Shown here: piece after piece, positions 1 to 10,266 of the stretch | How the letters are laid out: each line of letters begins with the position of its first letter | Numbering within the stretch: position 1 is the first letter of the stretch | Source of the DNA: Pseudomonas japonica | Lineage (GTDB): Bacteria > Pseudomonadota > Gammaproteobacteria > Pseudomonadales > Pseudomonadaceae | Direction of reading: 5' to 3' | NCBI RefSeq assembly: GCF_013522925.1 | Contig: NZ_JAAMQU010000001.1 | Location: 124,001-188,000, forward strand | Length of the DNA: 64,000 nt | Translations under genes and position numbers: made by a program | The notes under the pieces: model-generated | The model's input: the letters and a program-made list of their open reading frames with translations, nothing else | Database searches by the model: none | Told to the model about the DNA's origin: nothing

Positions 1-912
1 AGGCTGCCCCTCGCCCAAGGGGAGTTGCGCTTGCTCGCCCGCCGGAGCTGGCGCCTTGTTGTGGCCCGACAGCAGGCCAGCGGCAGCGACAATGATCACT
101 ACCACGGCAGAGAGGGCCAACAGGTATTTCTTAGGCATTTTAAGTCCTATGGATGGTCGCTTACCCGCGGAGCGACTGGCGATCATTGCCTCGATCATCG
201 AGTCCCGCGCAACCTGGTTGATAGGCCCAGGCCAGCCGCCGGATGACTCGTGGATGTCCGCGATCTGCTCGTTGCTGAACAATGCGATACCTTTGCCGGC
301 GCCTTCCAGGCGCTGCGCCAGATATTCGCGTGTTTCTTCAAGTGTGTAGGGCTGCAGCTCGATGATGTGATAGCGCTCGGGCCCGCTTTCCTGTTGTTCC
401 AGCAGCGATACCAGTGAAGGCTCACCGAAGAGGAACACATGCGGCCGCCCTTCGGGCACGCCGCCTGCCAGTTCCAGCAGGGCTTCGAGCCCCGATTCGT
501 CAAGTTGTTCCGCATCGTCCACCAGCAGGTACACTTCCTGCCCGGTGAGCCCGAGCTGAACCACCCGGTGCAGAAGGGCATCGATACCAGCCTCGGCGCA
601 GCCCACGCCTTGGGCAATCTGGCCCAGCACGCCGGCCGCATCGCCGGCGCCCCGTGCGGACACCACCACGCTTACCACCGATTGCTTGTTGGTGCTGGCT
701 ACCAGGGCCTGGCGCAGCAAGGTCTTGCCACTGCCATGGGGCCCCGTAACCACGAGCATCAATTGGCTGTAACGCGCAAGGTGATGCAGTTGGCCCAGTA
801 CCGGCTTGCGCTGGGCAGGGAAGAACTTGAATCCCGGCACCCGAGCAGCGAAGGGATCGTGTTCCAGTTGATAGTGGCCGAGGAAGGCCTCATCGGCATG
901 CAAACTTGTCAT
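1..912 (-). CDS. DamX-like AAA ATPase, SPOR family (3' end outside the window)
   Basis: The gene runs off the left edge, leaving 304 codons from an ATG at 912. The first ~230 residues form an ExeA/DamX-type AAA domain: a Walker A motif GPHGSGKT near residue 55 and a Walker B-like stretch VYLLVDDAEQLD near 130. A single membrane helix follows (YLLALSAVVVIIVAAAGLL, about residues 262-280), then a Pro/Ala/Gln-rich stretch starts. Proteins of this kind downstream of aroB usually end in a periplasmic SPOR domain that binds denuded septal peptidoglycan; that part is not in the window and is inferred. It starts 10 nt after aroB, so it is probably the last gene of the pil-aro operon. Confidence 0.85.
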   Translation of the reverse strand, partial: MTSLHADEAFLGHYQLEHDPFAARVPGFKFFPAQRKPVLGQLHHLARYSQLMLVVTGPHGSGKTLLRQALVASTNKQSVVSVVVSARGAGDAAGVLGQIAQGVGCAEAGIDALLHRVVQLGLTGQEVYLLVDDAEQLDESGLEALLELAGGVPEGRPHVFLFGEPSLVSLLEQQESGPERYHIIELQPYTLEETREYLAQRLEGAGKGIALFSNEQIADIHESSGGWPGPINQVARDSMIEAMIASRSAGKRPSIGLKMPKKYLLALSAVVVIIVAAAGLLSGHNKAPAPAGEQAQLPLGEGQP

Positions 913-922
913 CGAACTCTCG

Positions 923-2026
923 TTAACCTCGAAGCTGATCCACGATAGCGCGGTAATCCGCTGTCAGCGTGGCCTGTAGTATCTCGGGTGCGTAGTCGTC
1001 GGTAACCACCGCTTCGCCCAGCTGGCGCAATAGCACCAGGCGCATGCGACCATCGACCACTTTCTTGTCCACGGCCATGTGCCGAAGAAAATCGTCCGCG
1101 CTCATTTCGGCCGGCGGCACTACCGGTAACCCGGCACGAAGCAACAGACGGATACCGCGGTCACGCGCGGCCTGATCGATCCAGCCCAGGCGCATGGACA
1201 TTTCCAGCGCCATGGCGGTACCTGCCGCCACCGCCTCGCCGTGCAGCCACACACCATACCCCATCTGGGTCTCGATGGCGTGGCCGAAGGTATGGCCCAG
1301 GTTCAACGTGGCGCGTACGCCGGCTTCTCGCTCATCCGCATTCACTACCAGCGCCTTGGCCGCGCAAGAGCGGCTGATCGCCTCTGTCAGCGCAACCTGA
1401 TCGACCGCCACCAAGGCGCTCATGTGCTCCTCGAGCCAACTGAGGAACGGCTCATCGTGGATCAGCCCATACTTGATCACCTCCGCAAGCCCCGCGGAAA
1501 GCTCGCGAGCGGGCAGCGAGCGCAGGGTGGCGGTGTCGATCAGCACAGCCTTGGGCTGATAGAACGCCCCGATCATGTTCTTGCCCAGCGGGTGGTTGAT
1601 CCCGGTCTTGCCACCCACGGAGGAATCGACCTGGGACAGCAGCGTGGTCGGCACCTGGATGAAGTCCACACCCCGCTGATAGCAGGCGGCGGCAAAGCCG
1701 GCCATGTCCCCTACCACGCCGCCGCCCAGGGCAATCACCGTGGTACGTCGATCATGGCGGCCCCCCAGCAGCGCATCGAAGATGGTCTGCAGGGTTTCCC
1801 AGTTTTTATAGGCTTCGCCATCCGGCAGCACCACCGGGAGCACGGAGCGCCCCTCCAGAGCCTTGCTCAGCTGCTCCAGGTACAGCGGCCCCACGGTTTC
1901 GTTGGTGACCACGGCTACCTGACGGCCTGCCAGGTACGGCTGCAACAGCTCGGGATTGCCAAGCAGGTTCTCACCGATGTGAATCGGGTAGGTACGTTCG
2001 GCCAATTCGACCTTGAGTGTGTGCAT
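923..2026 (-). CDS. aroB: 3-dehydroquinate synthase
   Basis: AroB converts 3-deoxy-D-arabino-heptulosonate 7-phosphate to 3-dehydroquinate, the second step of the shikimate pathway, using NAD+ and a divalent metal in the cytosol. Visible family motifs are the NAD-binding [13 protein letters not shown], the [12 protein letters not shown] loop, and the metal-ligand regions around E-V-I-K-Y-G and [12 protein letters not shown]. The length of 367 aa is typical. I chose the ATG at 2026; a TTG two codons upstream is also in frame. It follows aroK by about 50 nt, the usual aroK-aroB pairing at the end of the pilMNOPQ operon. Confidence 0.97.
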   Translation of the reverse strand: MHTLKVELAERTYPIHIGENLLGNPELLQPYLAGRQVAVVTNETVGPLYLEQLSKALEGRSVLPVVLPDGEAYKNWETLQTIFDALLGGRHDRRTTVIALGGGVVGDMAGFAAACYQRGVDFIQVPTTLLSQVDSSVGGKTGINHPLGKNMIGAFYQPKAVLIDTATLRSLPARELSAGLAEVIKYGLIHDEPFLSWLEEHMSALVAVDQVALTEAISRSCAAKALVVNADEREAGVRATLNLGHTFGHAIETQMGYGVWLHGEAVAAGTAMALEMSMRLGWIDQAARDRGIRLLLRAGLPVVPPAEMSADDFLRHMAVDKKVVDGRMRLVLLRQLGEAVVTDDYAPEILQATLTADYRAIVDQLRG

Positions 2027-2076
2027 AGTCAAGCGGATCCGGGCCCCAAGGGCCGTTGGTCAGGTTTGCCGCCGCG

Positions 2077-2595
2077 TCACCGTGGAGCGAGGTGCCGCAG
2101 GCGTTCGAGGATATCGAGCACTACCATCCGTGGAGGGCGCTCATCCGTTTCCACAACCAGGTCGGCGATTTCCCGGTACAACGGATCGCGCAGCGCCAGC
2201 AGGGCGCGCAGGGTAGCCTCGGGGTTGGCGGTGCGTAGCAACGGCCGGTTGCGGTCCCGCGCGGTGCGCCCAACCTGCTGTTCCACCGACGCATGAAGAT
2301 ACACCACCCGGCCTCCGGCCCGCAGGATTTCGCGATTGGCATCGCGCATCACTGCACCGCCTCCGGTGGCCAGCACCACGCCGTCGTAGGCGCAAAGCTC
2401 GGCCAGCATGGCATGCTCGCGTTCACGAAAGCCCGCTTCGCCTTCCTGATCGAAGATCCAGGGAATGTTCGCGCCACAGCGTGTTTCGATTTCCTTGTCC
2501 GAATCCCGGAAGGGAAGACGCAACTCTTTGGCAAGCAAGCGGCCGATGGTGCTTTTGCCCGCGCCCATCGGCCCAACGAGTATCAGATTTCGCAC
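2077..2595 (-). CDS. aroK: shikimate kinase
   Basis: AroK phosphorylates shikimate at the 3-hydroxyl with ATP. The 172-aa protein begins with a GTG codon and has the Walker A motif GPMGAGKS at residues 8-15, the shikimate-binding D-S-D-K-E region near 33, the GGGAV motif near 80 and the lid arginines near [10 protein letters not shown]. It starts only 4 nt after the pilQ stop, so it is probably translated from the pil operon mRNA. That location, pilus secretin followed by shikimate enzymes, is conserved in pseudomonads. Confidence 0.97.
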   Translation of the reverse strand: MRNLILVGPMGAGKSTIGRLLAKELRLPFRDSDKEIETRCGANIPWIFDQEGEAGFREREHAMLAELCAYDGVVLATGGGAVMRDANREILRAGGRVVYLHASVEQQVGRTARDRNRPLLRTANPEATLRALLALRDPLYREIADLVVETDERPPRMVVLDILERLRHLAPR

Positions 2596-2599
2596 AGAA

Positions 2600-4717
2600 T
2601 CAATGACTCACAGCAATCGCCTGATTGTTCATGATACGGGGAGTCAGGAACACCAGCAGTTCGGATTTGGATTCCGAGACCACGTCCCGGCGGAATAGGC
2701 GCCCAACATACGGCACATCGCCGAGAAATGGCACCTTGTCCGTCGTTTTGGTCTGGTTGTTGGAGAACACACCACCGATAACAATGGTTTCCCCGTCATT
2801 GACCAGTACCTTGGCGTTCACCTCGTTCTTGTCGATCGGCGGCACCCCCAGTACCTCGTTGAGGTAGTCGGGGGCATCCTTGGTCACCTTCACTTCCATG
2901 ATGATGCGGTTGTCTGGCGTGATCTGCGGCGTGACCTCGAGGGACAGCGATGCCTCCTTGAAGGATACCGTGGTGGCACCGCTGGAGCTGGATTCCTGAT
3001 ACGGAATCTCCTGGCCCTTGAGGATCTTGGCGGTTTCTTTATCGGACGTTACCACCTTGGGCTGGGAGACCACCTCGCCATTGCCTGTGCTTTCCATGGC
3101 GCTGAGTTCCAGGTCGATCAAGGTGTTATTGGTCACAAAGCCCAGGCCAATACCGGAGGTTGCATCGGCGACACCCATGTCCACGAAGGGTACGTTGGTG
3201 CCCACGTCACTGCCGGTATTGCCGGCTTCGTCGCCATTGTCGTCCAGGCCGTACACCGTCGTGTTGCCATGGCCCGTGGAGGTACCACCCCAGCGCACGC
3301 CCAGGGCCTTGTCGTAACCCACGTTGGCTTCAACGATACGCGCCTCGATCATCACCTGGCGCACCGGGATGTCCAGCTGGGCCACGATGCGCCGCAGCTC
3401 GTCCAGGCTGTCCTGGGTCTGATAGGCGATGATGCTGTTGGTGCGGTCATCCACGGTAATGGAGCCACGGGCATCGGCGTTATCTTTCGAGCCGGTAACG
3501 GACTGGAACAGCTTGGCGATGTCCGCGGCCTTGGCGTAGTTCACCTGGATCAGGTCGCGACGCAGTGGCGCCAGCTCCTGAAGCTGTTTCTGGGACTCGA
3601 GCTCTTGCCGTTCGCGCGCGGCGATCTCATCAGCAGGTGCCACGAGCAATACGTTGCCAACCTTGCGCTTGTCCAGGCCTTTGGTCTTGAGCACCAGATC
3701 CAGCGCCTGATCCCACGGTACATTCTGCAGGCGCAGGGTAATCCCACCCTGCACGGTGTCGCTGGCAACCAGGTTGAGGTTGGTGAAGTCGGCGATCAAC
3801 TGCAGCACCGACCGTACATCGATGTCCTGGAAATTCAGCGACAGCTTCTCACCGGTGTACACGTTGCGGTCGGCGTTGCGGCGCTGCAGGTCTTCGTTGG
3901 TAAGCGGGCGCACGCTCAGGGTGAGCTTGTTCTCGGTCTGGTAGGCGGAGTAGTCGAAGGCGCCCGAGGGTTCGATGGTCACCGTGGCGTTGTCACCGGC
4001 AACGGTCGAGCTCACGAACTGCACCGGCGTGGCGAAGTCTTTCACATCCAGCCGCAAGCGCAGCGGATCGGGAAGCGCAGTTCTGGCGAAGCTGACGATG
4101 ATCTGGCCGCCCTGCTCCTTTACGTCGGGGCTGATGGTCGGGTCGCTCAGGTCGATAACCACATTGCCTTCACCCAGCGGGCCCCGCTGGAAGTCCACGC
4201 TACGGATGGCCCTGCCCGCAGGGGCAGATACGGCCGGCCTGGGCGTGGCAACGGCCGGCGCGGCCCGATTGGCCGGAGCGGCGGGAGCCGAAGCCACGGC
4301 GCCTCCTGCGGCGGGCGCGGAAGACTGAACCGCATTGGCGCCCTGGCCGATCAGCACGAATACATTGTTGCCTTCTACCCGGGTGCTGTAGGGCACGAGG
4401 GTAGCGAGGTTGACGATCAGCCGCGTACGGTCCTTCGCCTCGATCAGGGCCAGGGTGCGCGCATTCCCCACACCCAGGTCACGGCTTCGCGTGGCGACGG
4501 CGGTAACCACCCCCGGGAAATCCAGTGCGATGCGGGCCGGATCTTCGGTTGTATAGCCGCGCGGCGCGGTAACCGGGCTGTCGAACGACAGCTTCAGTTC
4601 GATACGGTCGCCGGGCAACGCAGCCACGTCGAGGGTCTTGAGGGTGGCCGCCAGCAGGGCTGGTGACGCCAGCAACGCGACCAGCGCGACGCCAAGGGCG
4701 GAGAAAATCCTGTTCAT
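2600..4717 (-). CDS. pilQ: type IV pilus secretin PilQ
   Basis: PilQ forms the outer-membrane ring through which the type IV pilus exits. From the ATG at 4717 the protein has 705 aa. It has a signal peptide ending near ALLAA, two AMIN domains (about 25-115 and 165-260) that bind peptidoglycan, an STN domain starting at [18 protein letters not shown] near 300, a NolW repeat near [15 protein letters not shown], and the secretin core ending in [15 protein letters not shown] and [10 protein letters not shown]. An Ala/Pro-rich linker separates the AMIN domains. The reading frame stays open upstream to 4879, but that part overlaps pilP and lacks a signal peptide. It is 34 nt downstream of pilP. Confidence 0.96.
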   Translation of the reverse strand: MNRIFSALGVALVALLASPALLAATLKTLDVAALPGDRIELKLSFDSPVTAPRGYTTEDPARIALDFPGVVTAVATRSRDLGVGNARTLALIEAKDRTRLIVNLATLVPYSTRVEGNNVFVLIGQGANAVQSSAPAAGGAVASAPAAPANRAAPAVATPRPAVSAPAGRAIRSVDFQRGPLGEGNVVIDLSDPTISPDVKEQGGQIIVSFARTALPDPLRLRLDVKDFATPVQFVSSTVAGDNATVTIEPSGAFDYSAYQTENKLTLSVRPLTNEDLQRRNADRNVYTGEKLSLNFQDIDVRSVLQLIADFTNLNLVASDTVQGGITLRLQNVPWDQALDLVLKTKGLDKRKVGNVLLVAPADEIAARERQELESQKQLQELAPLRRDLIQVNYAKAADIAKLFQSVTGSKDNADARGSITVDDRTNSIIAYQTQDSLDELRRIVAQLDIPVRQVMIEARIVEANVGYDKALGVRWGGTSTGHGNTTVYGLDDNGDEAGNTGSDVGTNVPFVDMGVADATSGIGLGFVTNNTLIDLELSAMESTGNGEVVSQPKVVTSDKETAKILKGQEIPYQESSSSGATTVSFKEASLSLEVTPQITPDNRIIMEVKVTKDAPDYLNEVLGVPPIDKNEVNAKVLVNDGETIVIGGVFSNNQTKTTDKVPFLGDVPYVGRLFRRDVVSESKSELLVFLTPRIMNNQAIAVSH

Positions 4718-4751
4718 TGTATGGTTCCACTGAGCATGCTTGACCAACCCG

Positions 4752-5279
4752 TCAGGACGGTTCCTTGAGCAGAATGGCGCGTGGCCGTTCGAGCCACCCG
4801 CCTTCGCCGTCCGGAACGAGTTCCACGACATCGACTTCTGTGTCGCTGATGGCAACGATCTTTCCGTCGTTCTCGCCAATGTAGTCGCCTACCTTCACCC
4901 GATGCACCCCGCCACCGCCTTTCATAAGGGCAAATTTCCCCGAGCCGTTGGCGAGGGTGCCGACCATTTCGAAGTCTTCGATATTGAAGCCTTCGAGGAA
5001 CTGCTTAACCCGGTTCGGATCCGGGTGTATGTCTCGCGACCCTTTTTGCCGGTTCGCCTGCTCCACCCGAATGGGCGGCTGGAACGGGCTGCGCATGTCG
5101 GACGCCTGGTACGTGAACGCCTGATACGCCTGAAAACGGGGAATCGGTTCGATTGTTCCCTTGGGCTTTTCGTTGACCTCCTTGAGAAAGGCGTCGATAT
5201 CGGAAAAATCGTCCGAACCGCCGCACCCGGAGAGCGCCAGTACTACAAAAAGCATCCCTGCATTGACCCACGCCCTCAT
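4752..5279 (-). CDS. pilP: type IV pilus assembly lipoprotein PilP
   Basis: PilP is the inner-membrane lipoprotein that links the PilNO dimer to PilQ. The 175-aa protein starts with a short signal peptide and a lipobox LSGC, with the lipidated Cys near residue 19. A flexible segment precedes a C-terminal HR-type beta domain (NIEDFEMVGTLANGSGKFALM, then VHRVKVGDYIGENDGKI). It overlaps the end of pilO by 4 nt (ATGA), indicating translational coupling. Confidence 0.95.
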   Translation of the reverse strand: MRAWVNAGMLFVVLALSGCGGSDDFSDIDAFLKEVNEKPKGTIEPIPRFQAYQAFTYQASDMRSPFQPPIRVEQANRQKGSRDIHPDPNRVKQFLEGFNIEDFEMVGTLANGSGKFALMKGGGGVHRVKVGDYIGENDGKIVAISDTEVDVVELVPDGEGGWLERPRAILLKEPS

Positions 5280-5899
5280 TGCGTCAGCCCCTTGTCGTTA
5301 TACCGGTAGGTCTTGGCGAGGATCTGCATCCGCAGCTGGGACGCGTTGTCTTCGCTGGCCGGCTTTACGTCGAAATCGTGCAGGGTAACGATCCGTGGCA
5401 GGCTGGCCACGCCGCTGACGAAAGTGGCAAGGTCATGGTAGTTGCCCGTCACGGTGATCTGGATAGGCAGCTCGATATAGAACTGCTGGGCCGTTTCAGG
5501 CAAGAGCTTGATTTCCTCGAACTCGAGCCCGGCACCCAAACCAGCGCGGGTTATGTCCTCAAGCAGGCCGGGCACTTCGGTATCACTGGGCAGCTGGCGG
5601 AGCATCGCGCCGAAGGAGGTTTCCATTTCCTTCATCTGGGCGGTGTAGGCTTCCAGGTTCGCCGCCTGGAAGGCCTTGGCCGTGTACTGATCCCTCAGGG
5701 CCTGTTCCTGCACCACCTGGGTGTCGAGGTCTGCTTCCAGGTCCTGGATATGAAAGTAATAGCCCAGCCCCAGCAAAAGCAGCCCGAGCAACACGGCGGC
5801 AATGCCTTTCACCGGCGCTGGCCACGAGCCAACGTTGTTGATATCGAGCTCGCTCAGCTCGACCTTGCGCAGGCTTTCAAGCCACCCTGCCATGTTCAT
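5276..5899 (-). CDS. pilO: type IV pilus inner-membrane alignment protein PilO
   Basis: PilO is a bitopic inner-membrane protein that pairs with PilN to form the alignment subcomplex. The 207-aa product has one membrane helix (GIAAVLLGLLLLGLGYYFH, about 33-51), a coiled-coil stretch (residues ~55-105, with DTQVVQEQALRDQY), and a ferredoxin-like periplasmic domain. The start overlaps the pilN stop by 4 nt; a second in-frame ATG lies two codons later. Confidence 0.95.
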   Translation of the reverse strand: MNMAGWLESLRKVELSELDINNVGSWPAPVKGIAAVLLGLLLLGLGYYFHIQDLEADLDTQVVQEQALRDQYTAKAFQAANLEAYTAQMKEMETSFGAMLRQLPSDTEVPGLLEDITRAGLGAGLEFEEIKLLPETAQQFYIELPIQITVTGNYHDLATFVSGVASLPRIVTLHDFDVKPASEDNASQLRMQILAKTYRYNDKGLTQ

Positions 5900-6452
5900 T
5901 TGTCATCCTCCTCCACCGTAGGCGCGGTTTGCCGTACGGACAGCTGGAACAGGTTGGTCTCGGCATCGGTCTTGGCCTTTACTTCGGTCAAGGTGGGTGC
6001 TTCAAGCCAGGGCGAGGCGTCCAGGTTGCGCATCAGGTCCGATACCCGATTGTTGGATTCAGCCGCGCCAGCGATGTCGATCTGCTTGCCGGTCATCTTC
6101 ACGTCAGAGAAATACACACCATCGGGAAGAGTACGTACCAGTTGATCGAAAATCCGCCCGATGATCGGTCGGTTGCCTTGCAGGTCCTGGATGATGCGCA
6201 TCCGGGCAAGCAATTGCTTGCGCCGGGCTTTCAAGTCGCTGATGGCCTTGATCCGCTGGTCGAGATTGGCATTCTGGGTTTGCAGGTAAGTATTGCGGGC
6301 TGTCTGGCGCTCGATCTGGCCCTTGATGAACTGGTCTGCCAGAAAGATCACCCCACCGCAGAACACTACCACCGCCGCCAGCAGGATCAGGAAATGCTTC
6401 TTGCGCTCCTCGCGCTGCTGGTCGCGCCAGGGCAACAGGTTGATGCGTGCCA

Positions 6453-6453
<1 letters not shown>
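5896..6453 (-). CDS. pilN: type IV pilus inner-membrane assembly protein PilN
   Basis: PilN is 185 aa from the ATG at 6453. It begins with the conserved cytoplasmic peptide ARINLLPWRDQQREERKK, which in this family docks into a groove of PilM. A membrane helix follows (FLILLAAVVVFCGGVIFLA, about 20-40), then a coiled coil and a periplasmic alpha/beta domain. The start codon overlaps the pilM stop by one base (TGATG), so the two proteins are made from coupled reading frames. Confidence 0.95.
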
Positions 6454-7544
<1,091 letters not shown>

Positions 7545-7551
7545 TTACGGA

Positions 7552-7568
7552 CCGTTTATGGTAAACGG
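7552..7568. promoter_or_regulatory. perfect inverted repeat between pilM and ponA (possible operator)
   Basis: CCGTTTA-TGG-TAAACGG is a perfect 7-bp inverted repeat with a 3-bp spacer, about 35 bp upstream of the pilM start and on the pilM side of the divergent region. Its size fits a dimeric regulator, but I recognise no specific protein for it. It has no U tract, so it does not look like a terminator. Confidence 0.35.
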
Positions 7569-7598
7569 CATTTAATAGCAGTCTTGACAGAAGCGCAA

Positions 7599-7627
7599 AT
7601 GACGCTCCACAACAAAATGCTTATAAT
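7599..7627 (+). promoter_or_regulatory. sigma-70-type promoter of ponA
   Basis: A perfect -10 box TATAAT lies at 7622-7627. The hexamer 17 bp upstream, ATGACG at 7599-7604, matches four of six -35 positions. Transcription would start near 7634 and leave a leader of about 60 nt before the TTG start of ponA. A nearby TTGACA at 7584 is too far upstream (32 bp) to pair with this -10. Confidence 0.5.
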
Positions 7628-7696
7628 GCCGAGCGCTTTTTCTGCCTTGGCCCGCCCTACGGCCAAGCCCTTATTCTTACTGGAAATCCGAAAGCC

Positions 7697-10135
7697 TTGA
7701 TCCGCCTGCTCAAGTTTTTCTGCTGGTCCATCCTCGCTGTGGTCTGCGGGCTTCTGCTCGGGCTGAGCGGCGCCTACCTGTATCTTAGCCCCGGCCTGCC
7801 CTCTGTGGAGGCTCTCAAAAGCGTTCAGTTGCAAATTCCCTTACGGGTATACAGCAGCGACGGCAAATTGATAGCAGAATTCGGCGAAATGCGCCGCTCG
7901 CCGATCCGGTTTTCTGACATCCCGCCTCACTTCATCCAGGCGCTGCTTTCGGCCGAAGATGACAACTTCGAGAACCACTATGGGGTAGACCCTTCCAGCC
8001 TGGTGCGCGCCGCCAGCCAGCTGCTACGTAGCGGGCACATCCAGACCGGCGGCAGTACGATCACCATGCAGGTGGCCAAGAACTACTTCCTGAGCAGCGA
8101 GCGCAGTTTCTCGCGCAAGACGAACGAGATCCTTCTGGCGTTGCAGATCGAGCGTCAGCTGACCAAGGACGAGATCCTCGAACTCTATGTAAACAAGATT
8201 TACCTGGGCAACCGCGCGTACGGCATCGAAGCGGCGGCGCAGGTGTACTACGGCAAGTCCATCCGGGACTGCAGCCTGGCGCAGATGGCGATGATCGCCG
8301 GCCTGCCCAAGGCCCCGTCGCGCTTCAATCCGCTGGCTAACGCCGCGCGGGCGAAGGAGCGGCGTGACTGGATCCTCGGGCGGATGTACAAGCTGGGCAA
8401 GATCGACGAAGCCAGCTACCAGGCAGCACTGGCTGAACCGATCAACGCCAGTTATCACGTGCCCACGCCGGAAGTGAACGCCCCCTATATCGCCGAGATG
8501 GCACGGGCCGAAATGGTCGGCCGCTATGGCAGCGACGCCTATACCGAAGGCTTCCGTGTAACCACGACGGTGCCAAGCACCCTTCAGGAAATTGCCAACA
8601 AGGCCGTGCTGGACGGGCTGGCTACCTATGACCAGCGGCATGGTTACCGTGGGCCTGAATCGCGGCTTCCAGGCAAGACCCGCGAAGCCTGGCTGGCAGA
8701 GCTGGCGCGCCAGCGCACGCTCAATACGCTGGAGCCTGTGATCGTTACCCACGTGGACAAGGCCGGCCTTACCGTACTGAACCGGGACGACAAGGAAGAG
8801 CATGTCGCCTGGGAAACCATGAAATGGGCGCGGCCGTTCATCAACACCAACAGCCAGGGCCGCGCGCCCAGCCAGCCGGCGGACGTGGCGCAGATCGGTG
8901 ACCTGATCCGCGTACAGCGCCTGCCGGATGGCAGCCTGAAATTCAGCCAGGTACCCACGGCACAGAGCGCACTGGTCTCTCTCGACCCGCACGACGGCGC
9001 AATCAAGGCCCTGGTGGGGGGCTTTGCCTTCGAGCAAAGCAACTATAACCGCGCCATGCAGGCCAAGCGGCAACCGGGTTCGAGCTTCAAGCCATTCATC
9101 TATAGCGCAGCGCTGGACAACGGCTACACCCCAGCCAGCCTGGTGAACGACGCGCCGATCGTGTTCGTGGACGAGGCGGTGGACAAGGTATGGCGGCCAA
9201 AGAACGACACCAACACCTTCCTCGGGCCGATTCGCCTGCGCGAAGCGCTGTACAAGTCGCGCAACCTGGTGTCTATCCGCGTGCTGCAAAGCCTGGGCGT
9301 GGACCACACCATCGACTACATCACCCGCTTCGGCTTCAACCGCCAGGACCTGCCTCGCAACCTGTCGCTGGCCTTGGGTACCGCCACGCTCACGCCGATG
9401 GAAATCGCCACAGGCTGGAGCGCCTTTGCCAATGGTGGCTTCAAGGTAACGCCGTACCTGATCCAGAAGATCGAAAGCCGTAACGGCGACGTGCTGTTCA
9501 CTGCTGCTCCGCCTGTAGTGCCTACCGACGAGCAGGAGGCCAGCGCGCCACCCGCCGAACCGATGACCACGGCGACCGGCAACGATGTACAAGGCGCAAC
9601 CACGCCTCCCGCGGCCGCTGCACCGGCATTCGCCCCAAGGATCATCGACGGGCGCACGACCTATATCCTGACCAGCATGCTGCAGGATGTGATCAAGAAA
9701 GGCACCGGCCGACGGGCCCTGGCGTTGAACCGCCCGGACATCGCTGGCAAGACCGGTACCACCAACGATTCCAAGGACGCCTGGTTCTCGGGGTACAACG
9801 CCGACTACATGACCACCGTATGGACGGGCTTCGACCAACCCGAAACGCTGGGCCACAAGGAATTCGGCGGTACTGTTTCGCTGCCGATCTGGATGCAATA
9901 CATGGGCGCGGCCCTCAAGGACAAGCCTCCACACACCCAGCCGGAGCCTGAAGGGATCGTAAGCCTGAGGGTAGACCCCGTCAGCGGCCGCGCGGCAACG
10001 CCTTCCACGCCGAACGCGTACTTCGAGCTGTTCAAGAGCGAAGACACGCCGCCGTCGGTCAATGAAATCGGCAACGGCACAGCCCCAGGCAGCCCGCTGC
10101 CAGCGGACGAAGCAGCGCCGATGGACCTGTTCTGA
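7697..10135 (+). CDS. ponA: penicillin-binding protein 1A
   Basis: This bifunctional class A PBP polymerises and crosslinks peptidoglycan on the outer face of the inner membrane. The 812-aa protein has an N-terminal membrane anchor (residues ~3-27) and a GT51 transglycosylase domain with the catalytic-glutamate motif EDDNFENHYGVD near 88. An OB-like domain follows. The transpeptidase domain has the acyl-serine motif PGSSFKPF near 460, an S-x-N motif (KSRNLVS) near 518 and KTGT near 680. The C-terminal tail is Pro/Glu-rich. The start is TTG; no ATG occurs before residue ~65, which would remove the anchor. It is divergent from pilM, as in other pseudomonads. Confidence 0.96.
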   Translation: MIRLLKFFCWSILAVVCGLLLGLSGAYLYLSPGLPSVEALKSVQLQIPLRVYSSDGKLIAEFGEMRRSPIRFSDIPPHFIQALLSAEDDNFENHYGVDPSSLVRAASQLLRSGHIQTGGSTITMQVAKNYFLSSERSFSRKTNEILLALQIERQLTKDEILELYVNKIYLGNRAYGIEAAAQVYYGKSIRDCSLAQMAMIAGLPKAPSRFNPLANAARAKERRDWILGRMYKLGKIDEASYQAALAEPINASYHVPTPEVNAPYIAEMARAEMVGRYGSDAYTEGFRVTTTVPSTLQEIANKAVLDGLATYDQRHGYRGPESRLPGKTREAWLAELARQRTLNTLEPVIVTHVDKAGLTVLNRDDKEEHVAWETMKWARPFINTNSQGRAPSQPADVAQIGDLIRVQRLPDGSLKFSQVPTAQSALVSLDPHDGAIKALVGGFAFEQSNYNRAMQAKRQPGSSFKPFIYSAALDNGYTPASLVNDAPIVFVDEAVDKVWRPKNDTNTFLGPIRLREALYKSRNLVSIRVLQSLGVDHTIDYITRFGFNRQDLPRNLSLALGTATLTPMEIATGWSAFANGGFKVTPYLIQKIESRNGDVLFTAAPPVVPTDEQEASAPPAEPMTTATGNDVQGATTPPAAAAPAFAPRIIDGRTTYILTSMLQDVIKKGTGRRALALNRPDIAGKTGTTNDSKDAWFSGYNADYMTTVWTGFDQPETLGHKEFGGTVSLPIWMQYMGAALKDKPPHTQPEPEGIVSLRVDPVSGRAATPSTPNAYFELFKSEDTPPSVNEIGNGTAPGSPLPADEAAPMDLF

Positions 10136-10169
10136 CGCTTGGGCGGGCGCGTAGCTTTATCAGGCTGAA

Positions 10170-10198
10170 TTCGGGGGCTTGCGCCCCCCTCCTACAAG
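10170..10198. repeat. REP-like hairpin downstream of ponA
   Basis: The stretch TTCGGGGGCTTGCGCCCCC followed by TCCTACAAGG has a 6-bp GC stem (GGGGGC/GCCCCC) and the TCCTACA tail seen at other REP-like sites in this window (33017, 39250). It lies between the convergent genes ponA and maeB, the usual home of REP elements. Confidence 0.5.
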
Positions 10199-10223
10199 GC
10201 GTCATCAGTGGATTCGTGACCAT

Positions 10224-10254
10224 AAAAAAACCGGCCATCAAGGCCGGTTTTTTG
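10224..10254. terminator. bidirectional intrinsic terminator between ponA and maeB
   Basis: A-tract, stem CCGGCC, loop ATCAA, stem GGCCGG, then a run of T. The A and T tracts on both sides make it symmetrical, so it can stop both ponA (plus) and maeB (minus) transcription. It ends 12 nt before the maeB stop codon. Confidence 0.85.
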
Positions 10255-10266
10255 TTACCGCAGGGC

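Noticed and set aside
4718..4879. N-terminal extension of pilQ to 4879
   Set aside because: The extension overlaps pilP, lacks any signal peptide and would place the real signal sequence internally.
7584..7627. TTGACA at 7584 paired with TATAAT at 7622
   Set aside because: The 32-bp spacing is far outside the 15-19 bp range; another -35 candidate at 7599 fits better.
8024..9934. A 636-codon minus-strand open frame opposite ponA
   Set aside because: Antisense to the catalytic domains of PBP1A, with shadow-type composition.
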